Assembly (NCBI GenBank): GCA_002413385.1
Contig: DHWW01000315.1
Coordinates: 1 to 22,608, forward strand
Length of the DNA stretch: 22,608 nucleotides
Direction of reading: 5' to 3'
Source of the DNA: Granulicella sp. UBA5172
GTDB taxonomy: Bacteria > Acidobacteriota > Terriglobia > Terriglobales > Acidobacteriaceae
In this document: positions 15,782 to 22,608 of the stretch, one piece after another
How positions within the stretch are numbered: the first letter of the stretch is position 1
Layout of the letters: each line of letters opens with the position of its first letter
Position numbers and translations under genes: made by a program
Notes under the pieces: model-generated
The model's database searches: none
Seen by the model: the letters and a program-made list of their open reading frames with translations, nothing else
Told to the model about the DNA's origin: nothing

Positions 15782-17035
15782 CTACTTCATGATGACCAGC
15801 TTCTCGGTCGGAATCTTGCTGATCTCGGCCTGATCCAGATTGAGGTGCGCTTCAACCATCTCTGGAGGCAGGTGGCTCAGCCAGTTGTTGAGTGAGAAAT
15901 CAACGAATTTATCCGAACGGATCAACTCCAGGAAAACAAGGTCGGCGTCGCCGGTGTTCTCGATATAGTGGCCGGACATCGATGGAACGAAACCGACATC
16001 ATTCGCGCTGAAATCCTGGGTGCGGCCGCGGCCTGGCGCTCCGAAGACGGTCATACGGCCCTTGCCCGCAATGTAGTACTGCCACTCGGAGCCGTTGGGA
16101 TGCCAGTGTAACTCGCGCAGGCCTCCGGGCTTCAGCGTCACAAACCCGGCTGCAATCGTGGTGGATGGAGGAAAGTTGCGCGAGTCCACGATGCGGACTT
16201 CGCCTCCGGCATTGGCTTTGGTCGGAGCCATGTCCTTCATCTTGAAGGCGTAGTTGACGGTGGACTGCACGGACGGACCGCCGACAGCGGCCTTGTCCTC
16301 CGCGAGAGACCTGGGCAGAGCCGCCGGAAAGATGAACATCTGCTCGGTTGGGAGCTTTGCGATCGCATCGGCCCCCAGCCCAAAGTTCTTCTCCATCACG
16401 TCGTGCGGTATGCGCTGCACCCATTCCGACAGCAGAAACGTGTCCTCCTCGGAGAACATTCCTTCATCGAACACCAGCAGAAATTCGCACCCGTCCGGGC
16501 CCAGGCCCTGGATGGAATGTGGGTAGCCGGCTGGGAAGAACCACAGATCGTCCTTGCCCACGTCATCGATGAAGACGGTGCCGTCGGGGTTCAGGACGGT
16601 GATGCGCGCGGTGCCGTAGAGCATCATGGCCCACTCTCCTGCCGTGTGCCAATGCAACTCGCGGAAGCTGCCCGCGCCGAGCCGCATGTTGACGCCCGCT
16701 ACATCCTTCGACAGCGGCAGTTCGCGCTGCGTCACCTGGCGCGTCCAGCCGCCGTGCTGCACCCGCTTGTGGGCGAGATTGAAGGAATACCATATAGACC
16801 CGAGGTCCCCGTGATCCGTGCGAGGCGGATTGTCGGTGCTGGGATTCTCGGCGAGCTGCCACACGTCGCTCGGGCCGGGGTCGCTTACCAGCGGGTAGTT
16901 GCCCTTCTGTTGGCCTTGCGCGGTTTGCGAAATGCCAGCCAGCGCAGCGGCGGCCAGGACAGTCGAGCCTGCGCCGAGAAAATTTCTTCTAGACCATCCG
17001 AGCCCGAATGGGCCCTCATCCTTCGTGTTACCCAT
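15782..17035 (-). CDS. Oxalate decarboxylase-like bicupin, Tat-exported
   Basis: A 417-residue bicupin of the oxalate decarboxylase family. Both cupin domains keep four metal ligands: His128, His130, Glu134 and His173 (LHWHTAGEW and GYPHSIQG), and His310, His312, Glu317 and His356 (LHWHPNGSEW and MSGHYIEN), suggesting two manganese sites. The segment matching the lid that decides decarboxylase versus oxidase activity reads SEEDT (195-199) where the Bacillus subtilis enzyme has SENST; the key glutamate is kept. A twin-arginine signal (SRRNFLGAGS, 15-24, then an alanine-rich stretch ending near QTAQGQ) predicts export. The ATG at 17035 has an excellent AAGGAGG about ten bases upstream. Downstream of the hydrolase gene by 89 bases and upstream of the aldehyde dehydrogenase gene. 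Oxalate to formate plus CO2 is the family reaction; another substrate is possible given the lid change and gene context. Confidence 0.9.
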   Translation of the reverse strand: MGNTKDEGPFGLGWSRRNFLGAGSTVLAAAALAGISQTAQGQQKGNYPLVSDPGPSDVWQLAENPSTDNPPRTDHGDLGSIWYSFNLAHKRVQHGGWTRQVTQRELPLSKDVAGVNMRLGAGSFRELHWHTAGEWAMMLYGTARITVLNPDGTVFIDDVGKDDLWFFPAGYPHSIQGLGPDGCEFLLVFDEGMFSEEDTFLLSEWVQRIPHDVMEKNFGLGADAIAKLPTEQMFIFPAALPRSLAEDKAAVGGPSVQSTVNYAFKMKDMAPTKANAGGEVRIVDSRNFPPSTTIAAGFVTLKPGGLRELHWHPNGSEWQYYIAGKGRMTVFGAPGRGRTQDFSANDVGFVPSMSGHYIENTGDADLVFLELIRSDKFVDFSLNNWLSHLPPEMVEAHLNLDQAEISKIPTEKLVIMK

Positions 17036-17124
17036 AAAACTTATCTCCTCCTTGAACGAATGCGGGGGGTGAATGTGCGGTCGGTTGCCGAATGGCTTCC
17101 GCTTCCGAGCCGACACCCCTTGCG

Positions 17125-18174
17125 CTATCCCTTGATGTTATCTAACCGAGGAGGCATGTCCAGATAGCAGTGCAGCACATGCCAGAACTGTCGCCGGTTG
17201 ATTCCCAGGGCGACCGCGTGGGATGCGCCCGGAAGCACGACAAACTCACGGTCCGGCACTGGCAGCTTTTGGAAAAACGCGAGCAGGTCGTCTTCAGATG
17301 CGATGCCGTCAAACTCTCCCCGCACGATGAGCACCGGCATGGGCAGCCGGGTAGGATCGACCAGCGGCAGATGGGTCGTCATGTCGAGATAGGTGCCGGT
17401 GGGAACGCTGGTTCCAAACTTCATCTCGGCGTCGGCCATGGCATCGGCTACCGCCGGGTCGGAGGTGCCTGGCTTGTCGCGGGTGAAGATGCTTCGGATC
17501 ATCGCCCGGTCCCGAGGACGAGTGCTATGGGTTCTGTAATAGTCGTCCTTCAGCGCTCGTTTGGCCAGCGTGGACGAGCCCTTTCCGGTCCACGTAAATC
17601 CGGAGAACGCCAGCCGGCGAACACGCCGCGGCTCCGCCATGGCGAACACTCCGGCGCGAAGCGCGCCGCCCGACTCGCCATACAAATGGAAACTCTCCTG
17701 GCCCGTCTCCTTCGACATCACCAGAGCGGCGGCCTTCAAATCCTCGGCGCCGTCGGCAACATTGGAATTGCCCTCGCTCTTCGAAGACTGGCCGTAGCCC
17801 TCGAAGTCCATCGTCCAGACATCGTATCCATAGCGCGCGAACACATCCATGAAAGAGAATTCGCCGTGGCCTGGAACGCTGAGGTCGAACGTCGATCGCG
17901 ACGAGACCGAGGAGCCGTGACAAAGGAACAGGATGGGACGCTCGGAGCTTCCCGCCCTGGGTTCACCCAGGCACTTGCGGTAGAGATAGAGCTTGATGTT
18001 TCCCCTCTTCGCCCAGTACTCGGAGGCGTGAATCGGGGCGGAGTCCGGCGCTTGCGGCCCGGCCGTCTGCCCAAAGGCACCTTGCTCCGCGGCTAGCCCT
18101 CCCACACCCGCAGCAAGCGCGAGTGCAGACTGCCCCAGGAATCCGCGTCGAGTGAGCCGAAGATCGTTCCCCAT
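17125..18174 (-). CDS. Alpha/beta hydrolase, Tat-exported
   Basis: A 349-residue alpha/beta-fold hydrolase. The oxyanion-hole region is LCHGSSVSS (85-93), the nucleophile elbow LYGESGGALR places Ser168 in GxSxG, and Asp289 (RGEFDG) and His319 (PGASHAV) complete a catalytic triad. A twin-arginine motif (TRRGFLGQSALAL, 8-20) and a hydrophobic, alanine-rich stretch predict Tat export. The ATG at 18174 is preferred because it places the signal at the N-terminus; the longer frame from 18297 would have to cross the terminator-like hairpin. The nearest purine-rich binding site (GAGGG) is about 16 bases off, longer than ideal. First gene of the minus-strand catabolic cluster, just downstream of the TonB-dependent receptor gene. 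Likely an esterase, lactonase or C-C hydrolase acting on the imported substrate. Confidence 0.9.
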   Translation of the reverse strand: MGNDLRLTRRGFLGQSALALAAGVGGLAAEQGAFGQTAGPQAPDSAPIHASEYWAKRGNIKLYLYRKCLGEPRAGSSERPILFLCHGSSVSSRSTFDLSVPGHGEFSFMDVFARYGYDVWTMDFEGYGQSSKSEGNSNVADGAEDLKAAALVMSKETGQESFHLYGESGGALRAGVFAMAEPRRVRRLAFSGFTWTGKGSSTLAKRALKDDYYRTHSTRPRDRAMIRSIFTRDKPGTSDPAVADAMADAEMKFGTSVPTGTYLDMTTHLPLVDPTRLPMPVLIVRGEFDGIASEDDLLAFFQKLPVPDREFVVLPGASHAVALGINRRQFWHVLHCYLDMPPRLDNIKG

Positions 18175-18236
18175 GGCGAAATACCGTTTTCCCTCTCTTA
18201 CAACAGGTTGAGAATCTGCGCCCCCGGGAGAGAAAT

Positions 18237-18262
18237 GCAGCCCTCTGAATGAGGAGGGCTGC
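18237..18262 (-). terminator. Rho-independent-like terminator after the TonB-dependent receptor gene
   Basis: Nine-base perfect arms, GCAGCCCTC (18237-18245) and GAGGGCTGC (18254-18262), with an eight-base loop. Read on the minus strand it begins 75 bases after the receptor stop and is followed by ATTTCTCTC, a weak T-rich tail. It would end or attenuate receptor transcription before the hydrolase start at 18174. Confidence 0.6.
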
Positions 18263-18336
18263 GTGGAGGATCGCGACGAGGATGCGGACTCATTCACGTA
18301 GTGCCTGAACTCGCCCGCATAGTGAGGGTTGGATCG

Positions 18337-21300
18337 TTAGAAGGTGAACTTTGCAGCCAATTGAATCTGCCGGTTGGTCAACGTGGTCTGGGTGATCTGT
18401 CCTGCGTTCGGCACGGGGTTCCCACTGCCATCATAGATGGCGAAATTGGAAGCCGGAACGTCGAGATTCGGATGGTTGAACAAGTTGTAAACCTCGAGAC
18501 GGAGTTGCAGGTTCGCTACCTCGGAGATCCGGGAAATTTTATTGTTTTTGAAAGCGGTGAAGGCAAGGCTGTCTTCGCCCGGGCCCGTCAGCTCGTTGCG
18601 CCCCGCATTTCCCATGCGGTTGATTGGGTCGGGGAAGGCGAAGCACTTCAAGTTGATGTAGGCGTTTGGATCGCCCGTGGTGAGGTTCTTGCCGCAACCG
18701 TTGCCCTTGAGCCTGTCAGGGAAATCGAACGCTCCAGGCCCGACCGCATTGGTGCCTAGAGGGTCGCCGCCGATGACCACGCTAAACGGAACACCTGCAG
18801 CCCCAGTAAAGATGCCACCTAACTGCCACCCGTTGGTGACCATCTTGACGAGGAAATGCGAGGATGGCGAGCCAGGCAAATTCCAGGTCCCATTCATGGA
18901 GAGCGACTGACCCACGTTCGTGTCGCACGGCCCGCGATGGGTCGAGGGCGCAGTGTAGAGATCGAGATTCAACGATTGACGATACTGGTCGGAGGCCGCC
19001 GATCCCGAACTGGTGTCGATGCACCGCGAATATGCGTAGGAGACTTGTCCCTCGACCCCATGCCACGCTGATAGGCTGAGCTGACTCTCCAACCCATCAA
19101 AATAGTTGCTCCCGTTCCATCTGGCATCGAGCACCTGGCCAGCGTTCGGATTCTGGATGACGCCGCTCAGGTATTCCTGGCAGTTTCCGGCTGCGGTGCA
19201 TTGCGGATTCGGCCCTGGCCAGTAGTATTCATTTGCCTTCGTGTCGTGGTATACGGGCAGAGCGATGTTGCCGTTGTCGGTCTGGTACCAGTTGTGTTTC
19301 CCTCTCGATCCAACGTAGCCAACCAACAGGGTGGTGTGGGAACCGAAGGCATGCTGCATGTTCAGGTTGTACATCATGTCGTAGTTGCGCGGCGGATCAT
19401 ACTGTAGCACATAGTAATTGCGGGCGATCGTACTGGTGGAGGCCCGATTGTAAACGCCTCCCGGAAACTCCCCGGGGTTGACACTGGACGAAACATCCTG
19501 CGCGAAGGGATAAGCGCCATCCAGACCGGTGCCGAGCTCGATAATGTACGGCAGATTGTCGTAGATGCCGAACGCACCTCGCAGAGAGGTCTTGCCGTCC
19601 CTGAAGGGACTCCACGCGAAACCAACCCGCGGCTCGAAGTTCCCGAAGGTCGGGTTCTTGATGTATGGGTTGCCAAGGTACGGGTTGGGAATTTCGTCGG
19701 GCCCCGCTCCGTTGGACAGCGTCCGAAGATTTGAGAGCTTTCCGTTGATCTCATCCGGGACGGTCGCCATCTCGTAGCGCAACCCGAGATTGAAAGTTAG
19801 ATTAGGAGTGGCGCGAAGATCGTCCTGGATATACGTGCCGAAGATGGTCTGTCGCACGTTGCGCGGGGTGAGAGCGACCGGTAGGGTGGTATTGAATTGC
19901 GTGCTTTGACCGGCCGAACCAAAATTTCCGTTGGTGAGGAACGCTTCAAGTGTGGGGAATTGGAACTGGCCGCCCGGAAAATCGGCGTCCTTCTGGTTGT
20001 TCTGGATCCGCTCCAGCGCTATGCCCATCGTGAAGGTATTGATCCCAGCGGTATGAGAAAGATCATCGTAGCCCTGAAAGGAATTCCAACGGAACAGGAG
20101 CGGATTCGCCGCGCTGACGCCGCCGGTGAAGGTGGTGAGTCCAGGAACAAGGACAATTCCGGGCGAATCGGTGGGCTGAAAGCTGAACTGCGAGGTCGCC
20201 GCAACCGCCAGAGGATTGATCGCTGTGGCCGAATAGGGCGACCCGGCGTTGTCTCGATTGAAGCCGAAATGAAGTGTATTCACCGTGTTGGAACTGAAGA
20301 TATGTGTTTCCAGAATCGACACGGTGTTGCGGATAGTTTTGCTGAATATCTCCACATTGTTGAACCCATCCGGCGACTGCGATGGCGAGTTGTCATACAT
20401 GTAGACAACGGCAACGCTGTCTTTGGCGGAGAAGGTGCGGTCGACTTTGCCTGTGATGTAATTCTCGGTTGTGACCTGTGCCAGCGGTACGCTATAACTC
20501 GCGACGTCCGCCGTGTCCCCTGGCTGCGTCGTATTCGGCAACGGATAGAAAGCGTTGATGAACGCAAGGACCGTCGGATCCACAGCTGGGCAAGGATCGC
20601 TAAATCCAGAGCATGACGTTCCGTTGCGTGCTTGGAGAGTCGGAACTGTCTCCAGGTTCGAAGTCGTCAGGTTCTGGCGGACCCCTTCATAATCCACGAA
20701 AAAGAAGGTCTTGTCCTTCTGAATCGGACCTCCGAACGATGCCCCATATTGATTTCTTGTGAAGGCATTCTTTGGTCCACCGCTGACCACTACTCCCCCC
20801 ACCACGACTGGCGAAGTATTGAAGTAGTCGCGCGCGTCCAGGGAGTCATTGCGGTAAAACTCATAAATGCTGCCGTGGAACTTGTTGGTTCCGGAGCGGG
20901 TGACAGCGCTGATGACGCCGCCAGCGGTGCGGCCATACTGCGCCGTGGGGTTGGTGGTGACGACGTTGAATTCCTGCAGCGCGTCGACCCCCAGGTTGCC
21001 GCCGAGCACGCTGCCAGGACCGGCATTGGAATAGTCGTTGACGTTGATTCCATCGAGGAGGTAGCTGTTCGCCTGGGGACGACCGCCGGCGATGCTCAGT
21101 TCGCCGCCAAGGCCGCGCTTCACGCGATCCGGAGCGCCGACGGGCGGCTGGGTCGCAATGGTGGTGACGCCAGGGTTGAGCGCAGCGAGGTCGGTCCATG
21201 ACCGTCCGTTGAGCGGCATGTCGCGCATAGTGGCGCCGGTGACGGTGTCGCTCACCTGGGAGGTGGTCACGTCAACCGTGGCCGGGTTCTCCGTCACGAT

Positions 21301-21696
21301 GACTTGCTCGGAAACGTTCCCCAGCTTGAGGGAGAAATTTAATAGGGACGCCTCACCAACGGTGAGGACGATGCCCTTGCGCGTCTCACCGGAGAAGCTC
21401 TTGGCGGAGACCTTGATGGTGTAGTTGCCGGGAACCATACTGGCCGCGTTGTAAAGGCCGCTGCCGTTGGTCACGATAGTTCTGGCGATCCCTGTGTCAA
21501 TGTTGGTGATCACCACCGTCGCGTTTGCGATGTTCGCGCCGGTGGGATCCTGGACCGTGCCGGAGATCGTCGCGCGGCTGGTTTGCGCGGAGGCGCGCGG
21601 TGAAAGCAGGACGGTTCCCGCGAGCAAAACCATGCCCGCGACGAGGAACAGCATCTTGATTCCAGACTTCATTGGCGTCATTTTCATTAGTATCAT
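18337..21696 (-). CDS. TonB-dependent receptor with carboxypeptidase regulatory-like domain (Oar-like)
   Basis: An outer-membrane receptor of about 1,119 residues. A signal peptide (hydrophobic core MLFLVAGMVLLAGTVLL, cleavage likely after SPRASA near 37) is followed by a carboxypeptidase-regulatory beta-sandwich (about 40-125: ATISGTVQDPTGANIANATV through GNYTIKVSAKSFSG), a plug domain (from about 130: VTVTGATMRDMPLNGRSWTD-like region and YLLDGINVNDYS) and a long barrel ending in IQLAAKFTF, with the terminal phenylalanine expected for outer-membrane insertion. The ATG at 21696 has GGGAGG seven bases upstream. Such large Oar-like receptors are abundant in Acidobacteriota and are thought to take up glycans or other bulky ligands with TonB energy. 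No cognate lipoprotein of SusD type is next to it. It precedes the hydrolase/bicupin cluster on the same strand, with a hairpin between, so it may import that cluster's substrate. Confidence 0.93.
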   Translation of the reverse strand: MILMKMTPMKSGIKMLFLVAGMVLLAGTVLLSPRASAQTSRATISGTVQDPTGANIANATVVITNIDTGIARTIVTNGSGLYNAASMVPGNYTIKVSAKSFSGETRKGIVLTVGEASLLNFSLKLGNVSEQVIVTENPATVDVTTSQVSDTVTGATMRDMPLNGRSWTDLAALNPGVTTIATQPPVGAPDRVKRGLGGELSIAGGRPQANSYLLDGINVNDYSNAGPGSVLGGNLGVDALQEFNVVTTNPTAQYGRTAGGVISAVTRSGTNKFHGSIYEFYRNDSLDARDYFNTSPVVVGGVVVSGGPKNAFTRNQYGASFGGPIQKDKTFFFVDYEGVRQNLTTSNLETVPTLQARNGTSCSGFSDPCPAVDPTVLAFINAFYPLPNTTQPGDTADVASYSVPLAQVTTENYITGKVDRTFSAKDSVAVVYMYDNSPSQSPDGFNNVEIFSKTIRNTVSILETHIFSSNTVNTLHFGFNRDNAGSPYSATAINPLAVAATSQFSFQPTDSPGIVLVPGLTTFTGGVSAANPLLFRWNSFQGYDDLSHTAGINTFTMGIALERIQNNQKDADFPGGQFQFPTLEAFLTNGNFGSAGQSTQFNTTLPVALTPRNVRQTIFGTYIQDDLRATPNLTFNLGLRYEMATVPDEINGKLSNLRTLSNGAGPDEIPNPYLGNPYIKNPTFGNFEPRVGFAWSPFRDGKTSLRGAFGIYDNLPYIIELGTGLDGAYPFAQDVSSSVNPGEFPGGVYNRASTSTIARNYYVLQYDPPRNYDMMYNLNMQHAFGSHTTLLVGYVGSRGKHNWYQTDNGNIALPVYHDTKANEYYWPGPNPQCTAAGNCQEYLSGVIQNPNAGQVLDARWNGSNYFDGLESQLSLSAWHGVEGQVSYAYSRCIDTSSGSAASDQYRQSLNLDLYTAPSTHRGPCDTNVGQSLSMNGTWNLPGSPSSHFLVKMVTNGWQLGGIFTGAAGVPFSVVIGGDPLGTNAVGPGAFDFPDRLKGNGCGKNLTTGDPNAYINLKCFAFPDPINRMGNAGRNELTGPGEDSLAFTAFKNNKISRISEVANLQLRLEVYNLFNHPNLDVPASNFAIYDGSGNPVPNAGQITQTTLTNRQIQLAAKFTF

Positions 21697-22356
21697 GTTG
21701 CAACCTCCCAAGGAGTGAAAAGTACTTTCATCTGTTGCGCGTCCCGGACCGGGGTGCCATTCTCTCTCGCTTACTGCAAGGGAGTCCAATACCGTGTACG
21801 GGTCGCTTGAATTCACCTTCGTCAAGCGTGCACCTCAAGCCCGATCCGCAAACCACGCAACACACCGGCTTGTTGGTACGGTCGCCAAAGCTAGGTGCGC
21901 CGGCGCACCATTGTCCTATAGAAAAGGCGAAAAGAATATAAAGAAATTCTTGCGTGGCATCTATCGATATGACAGTGACTTAGCGGCGCAAGGATCCCGT
22001 CCAACCCAGCTTTAATTCAGGCCGCGCTCCCCCTTGCGGCCACCCTTGAAGACAGACCTTCAAGACCGACGCTCGCCGCGAGGAACGATTCGCGGACCTG
22101 AATCCAAGCCCAAATTCGCTGGTCCACGGACGGGACGCGAACGTCATCAACGGCTTTTGGCCGCCGGATCCTGCCCCAAGGATTGCCCAGGTCTAGCTGG
22201 CTCGGAAGGGGCTGTCTCGGAAGGTATCGATATCCGTTGCTTCTACTGGGTGCAGGGAGCGTGTTCGTTATCATCCACCAGGTTGGTTGCGTCAGCCGCG
22301 ACCGTCGAGGTATCCGCCGGGAGGGCGGATGATGTCCTGAACGTCAGAGGTGTGTC
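21697..22356. other. Gene-poor region upstream of the receptor gene
   Basis: No gene is supported here on either strand. Plus-strand open frames such as the one from 22034 have no recognisable sequence. The part next to the receptor should hold its promoter and leader; a 16-base palindrome lies at 21894-21909 and an AT-rich patch at about 21925-21955. No confident -35/-10 pair could be fixed on the minus strand. Confidence 0.5.
21894..21909. promoter_or_regulatory. 16-base perfect palindrome, candidate operator upstream of the receptor gene
   Basis: GGTGCGCCGGCGCACC is a perfect palindrome about 200 bases upstream of the receptor start. On the minus strand, AT-rich hexamers resembling -10 elements (TATATT, TATAGG) lie just upstream of it, so a dimeric regulator bound here could act on the receptor promoter. 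It could also form an RNA hairpin in the leader. Confidence 0.4.
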
Positions 22357-22452
22357 ATGCTTCAGCTACCGCCGTTACCAACCTGGGATTCTCTGCATCC
22401 TTTGATCATTCACTTTCCCATTACCCTGCTGCTCGTATGTCCGTCGCCCTGA
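22357..22452 (+). pseudogene. Truncated start of a DUF2231-like membrane protein
   Basis: Thirty-one codons from ATG 22357 (GAGGT six bases upstream) read MLQLPPLPTWDSLHPLIIHF and then PITLLLVCPSP before TGA at 22450. The LPxLPxWDxLHPLIxHFPIxLLLV pattern is how DUF2231 inner-membrane proteins usually begin, from memory of the family. After about 22440 the membrane-protein sequence stops in all three frames, so the remaining helices are missing rather than merely out of frame. Most likely a gene cut by a rearrangement or insertion near 22440. Confidence 0.5.
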
Positions 22453-22523
22453 ATGGCGAGGTAGATCAGAAGCCTCAGAGAAAAATCGGCGTAAGCGGTC
22501 AATTGCAAGTTGTTGGCTCACCT

Positions 22524-22553
22524 TTGAAGAGTCTCAAACATATCGTGTTATAA
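22524..22553 (+). promoter_or_regulatory. Candidate promoter at the right edge
   Basis: TTGAAG (22524-22529), an 18-base spacer and TTATAA (22548-22553) resemble a housekeeping promoter in an AT-rich patch. It sits about 30 bases before a possible start codon at 22582. The 7-base inverted repeat CGTGTTA (22544-22550) / TAACACG (22595-22601) overlaps it. Confidence 0.35.
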
Positions 22554-22581
22554 CCTCAAAACCCTATAAGGTGTATATAGA

Positions 22582-22608
22582 ATGCATGTTTGTGTAACAC
22601 GCGACGCA
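22582..22608 (+). CDS. Possible start of a gene running off the right edge
   Basis: ATG at 22582 follows AAGGTG (22568-22573) by eight bases and a promoter-like pair by about 30 bases. Only nine codons (MHVCVTRDA) remain in the window, so nothing can be said about function. Supported only by the arrangement of promoter, binding site and start codon. Confidence 0.25.

Noticed and set aside
22034..22405. Plus-strand frame in the right-hand gap
   Set aside because: No recognisable sequence; it overlaps the better supported DUF2231-like start in another frame.
1..22608. CRISPR arrays, rRNA or complete insertion sequences
   Set aside because: No regularly spaced repeats, no rRNA-like sequence and no transposase gene were found by reading both strands.

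Overview
The window is high-GC bacterial DNA that most resembles an acidobacterium of the Terriglobia type (Edaphobacter, Granulicella or Terriglobus-like). This is inferred from gene style, not from any marker gene: a ~1,120-residue Oar-like TonB-dependent receptor with an N-terminal carboxypeptidase-regulatory domain, a membrane-anchored winged-helix/TPR regulator, a DUF2231-like start, and many Tat-exported enzymes. No rRNA, intact tRNA, complete insertion sequence or CRISPR array is visible.

Layout. (1) 1-860: degraded left edge with a frameshifted zinc-ribbon/C-terminal piece of a large serine recombinase and a tRNA 3'-end-like hairpin ending in ACCA, perhaps the scar of a mobile element. 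(2) 862-5469, minus strand: a DctA-type dicarboxylate/cation symporter followed by two neighbouring MmgE/PrpD-family proteins, both with apparent Tat signals. (3) 5762-7675, plus strand: a one-component winged-helix/TM/TPR regulator divergent from the transporter. (4) 8142-10229, plus strand: a secreted alpha/beta hydrolase broken by one single-base frameshift, then a classical SDR oxidoreductase. A near-consensus promoter precedes the hydrolase and a 13-bp inverted repeat lies between the two genes. (5) 10257-18174, minus strand, in transcription order: Tat-exported alpha/beta hydrolase, Tat-exported oxalate-decarboxylase-like bicupin, aldehyde dehydrogenase, acetolactate-synthase-like ThDP enzyme (C-terminus displaced by a one-base G-run expansion), ACS-family MFS transporter, and a VOC protein. 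(6) 18337-21696, minus strand: the large TonB-dependent receptor, followed by a terminator-like hairpin before the catabolic genes and preceded by a 16-bp palindrome. (7) 21697-22608: a mostly empty stretch, a truncated DUF2231-like start, and a promoter/RBS/ATG set at the right edge.

How the genes may work together (inference): the receptor takes up a bulky or chelated substrate; periplasmic hydrolases and the bicupin trim it; the MFS carrier imports an organic acid; the ThDP enzyme makes an aldehyde from a 2-oxo acid (or a carboligation product); the aldehyde dehydrogenase oxidises it; SDR and VOC enzymes do side steps. The symporter and MmgE/PrpD pair form a second organic-acid module. The substrate cannot be named from sequence alone. 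Two catabolic genes and the recombinase remnant each show a single-base frame break, so either the locus is decaying or the assembly carries indel errors.
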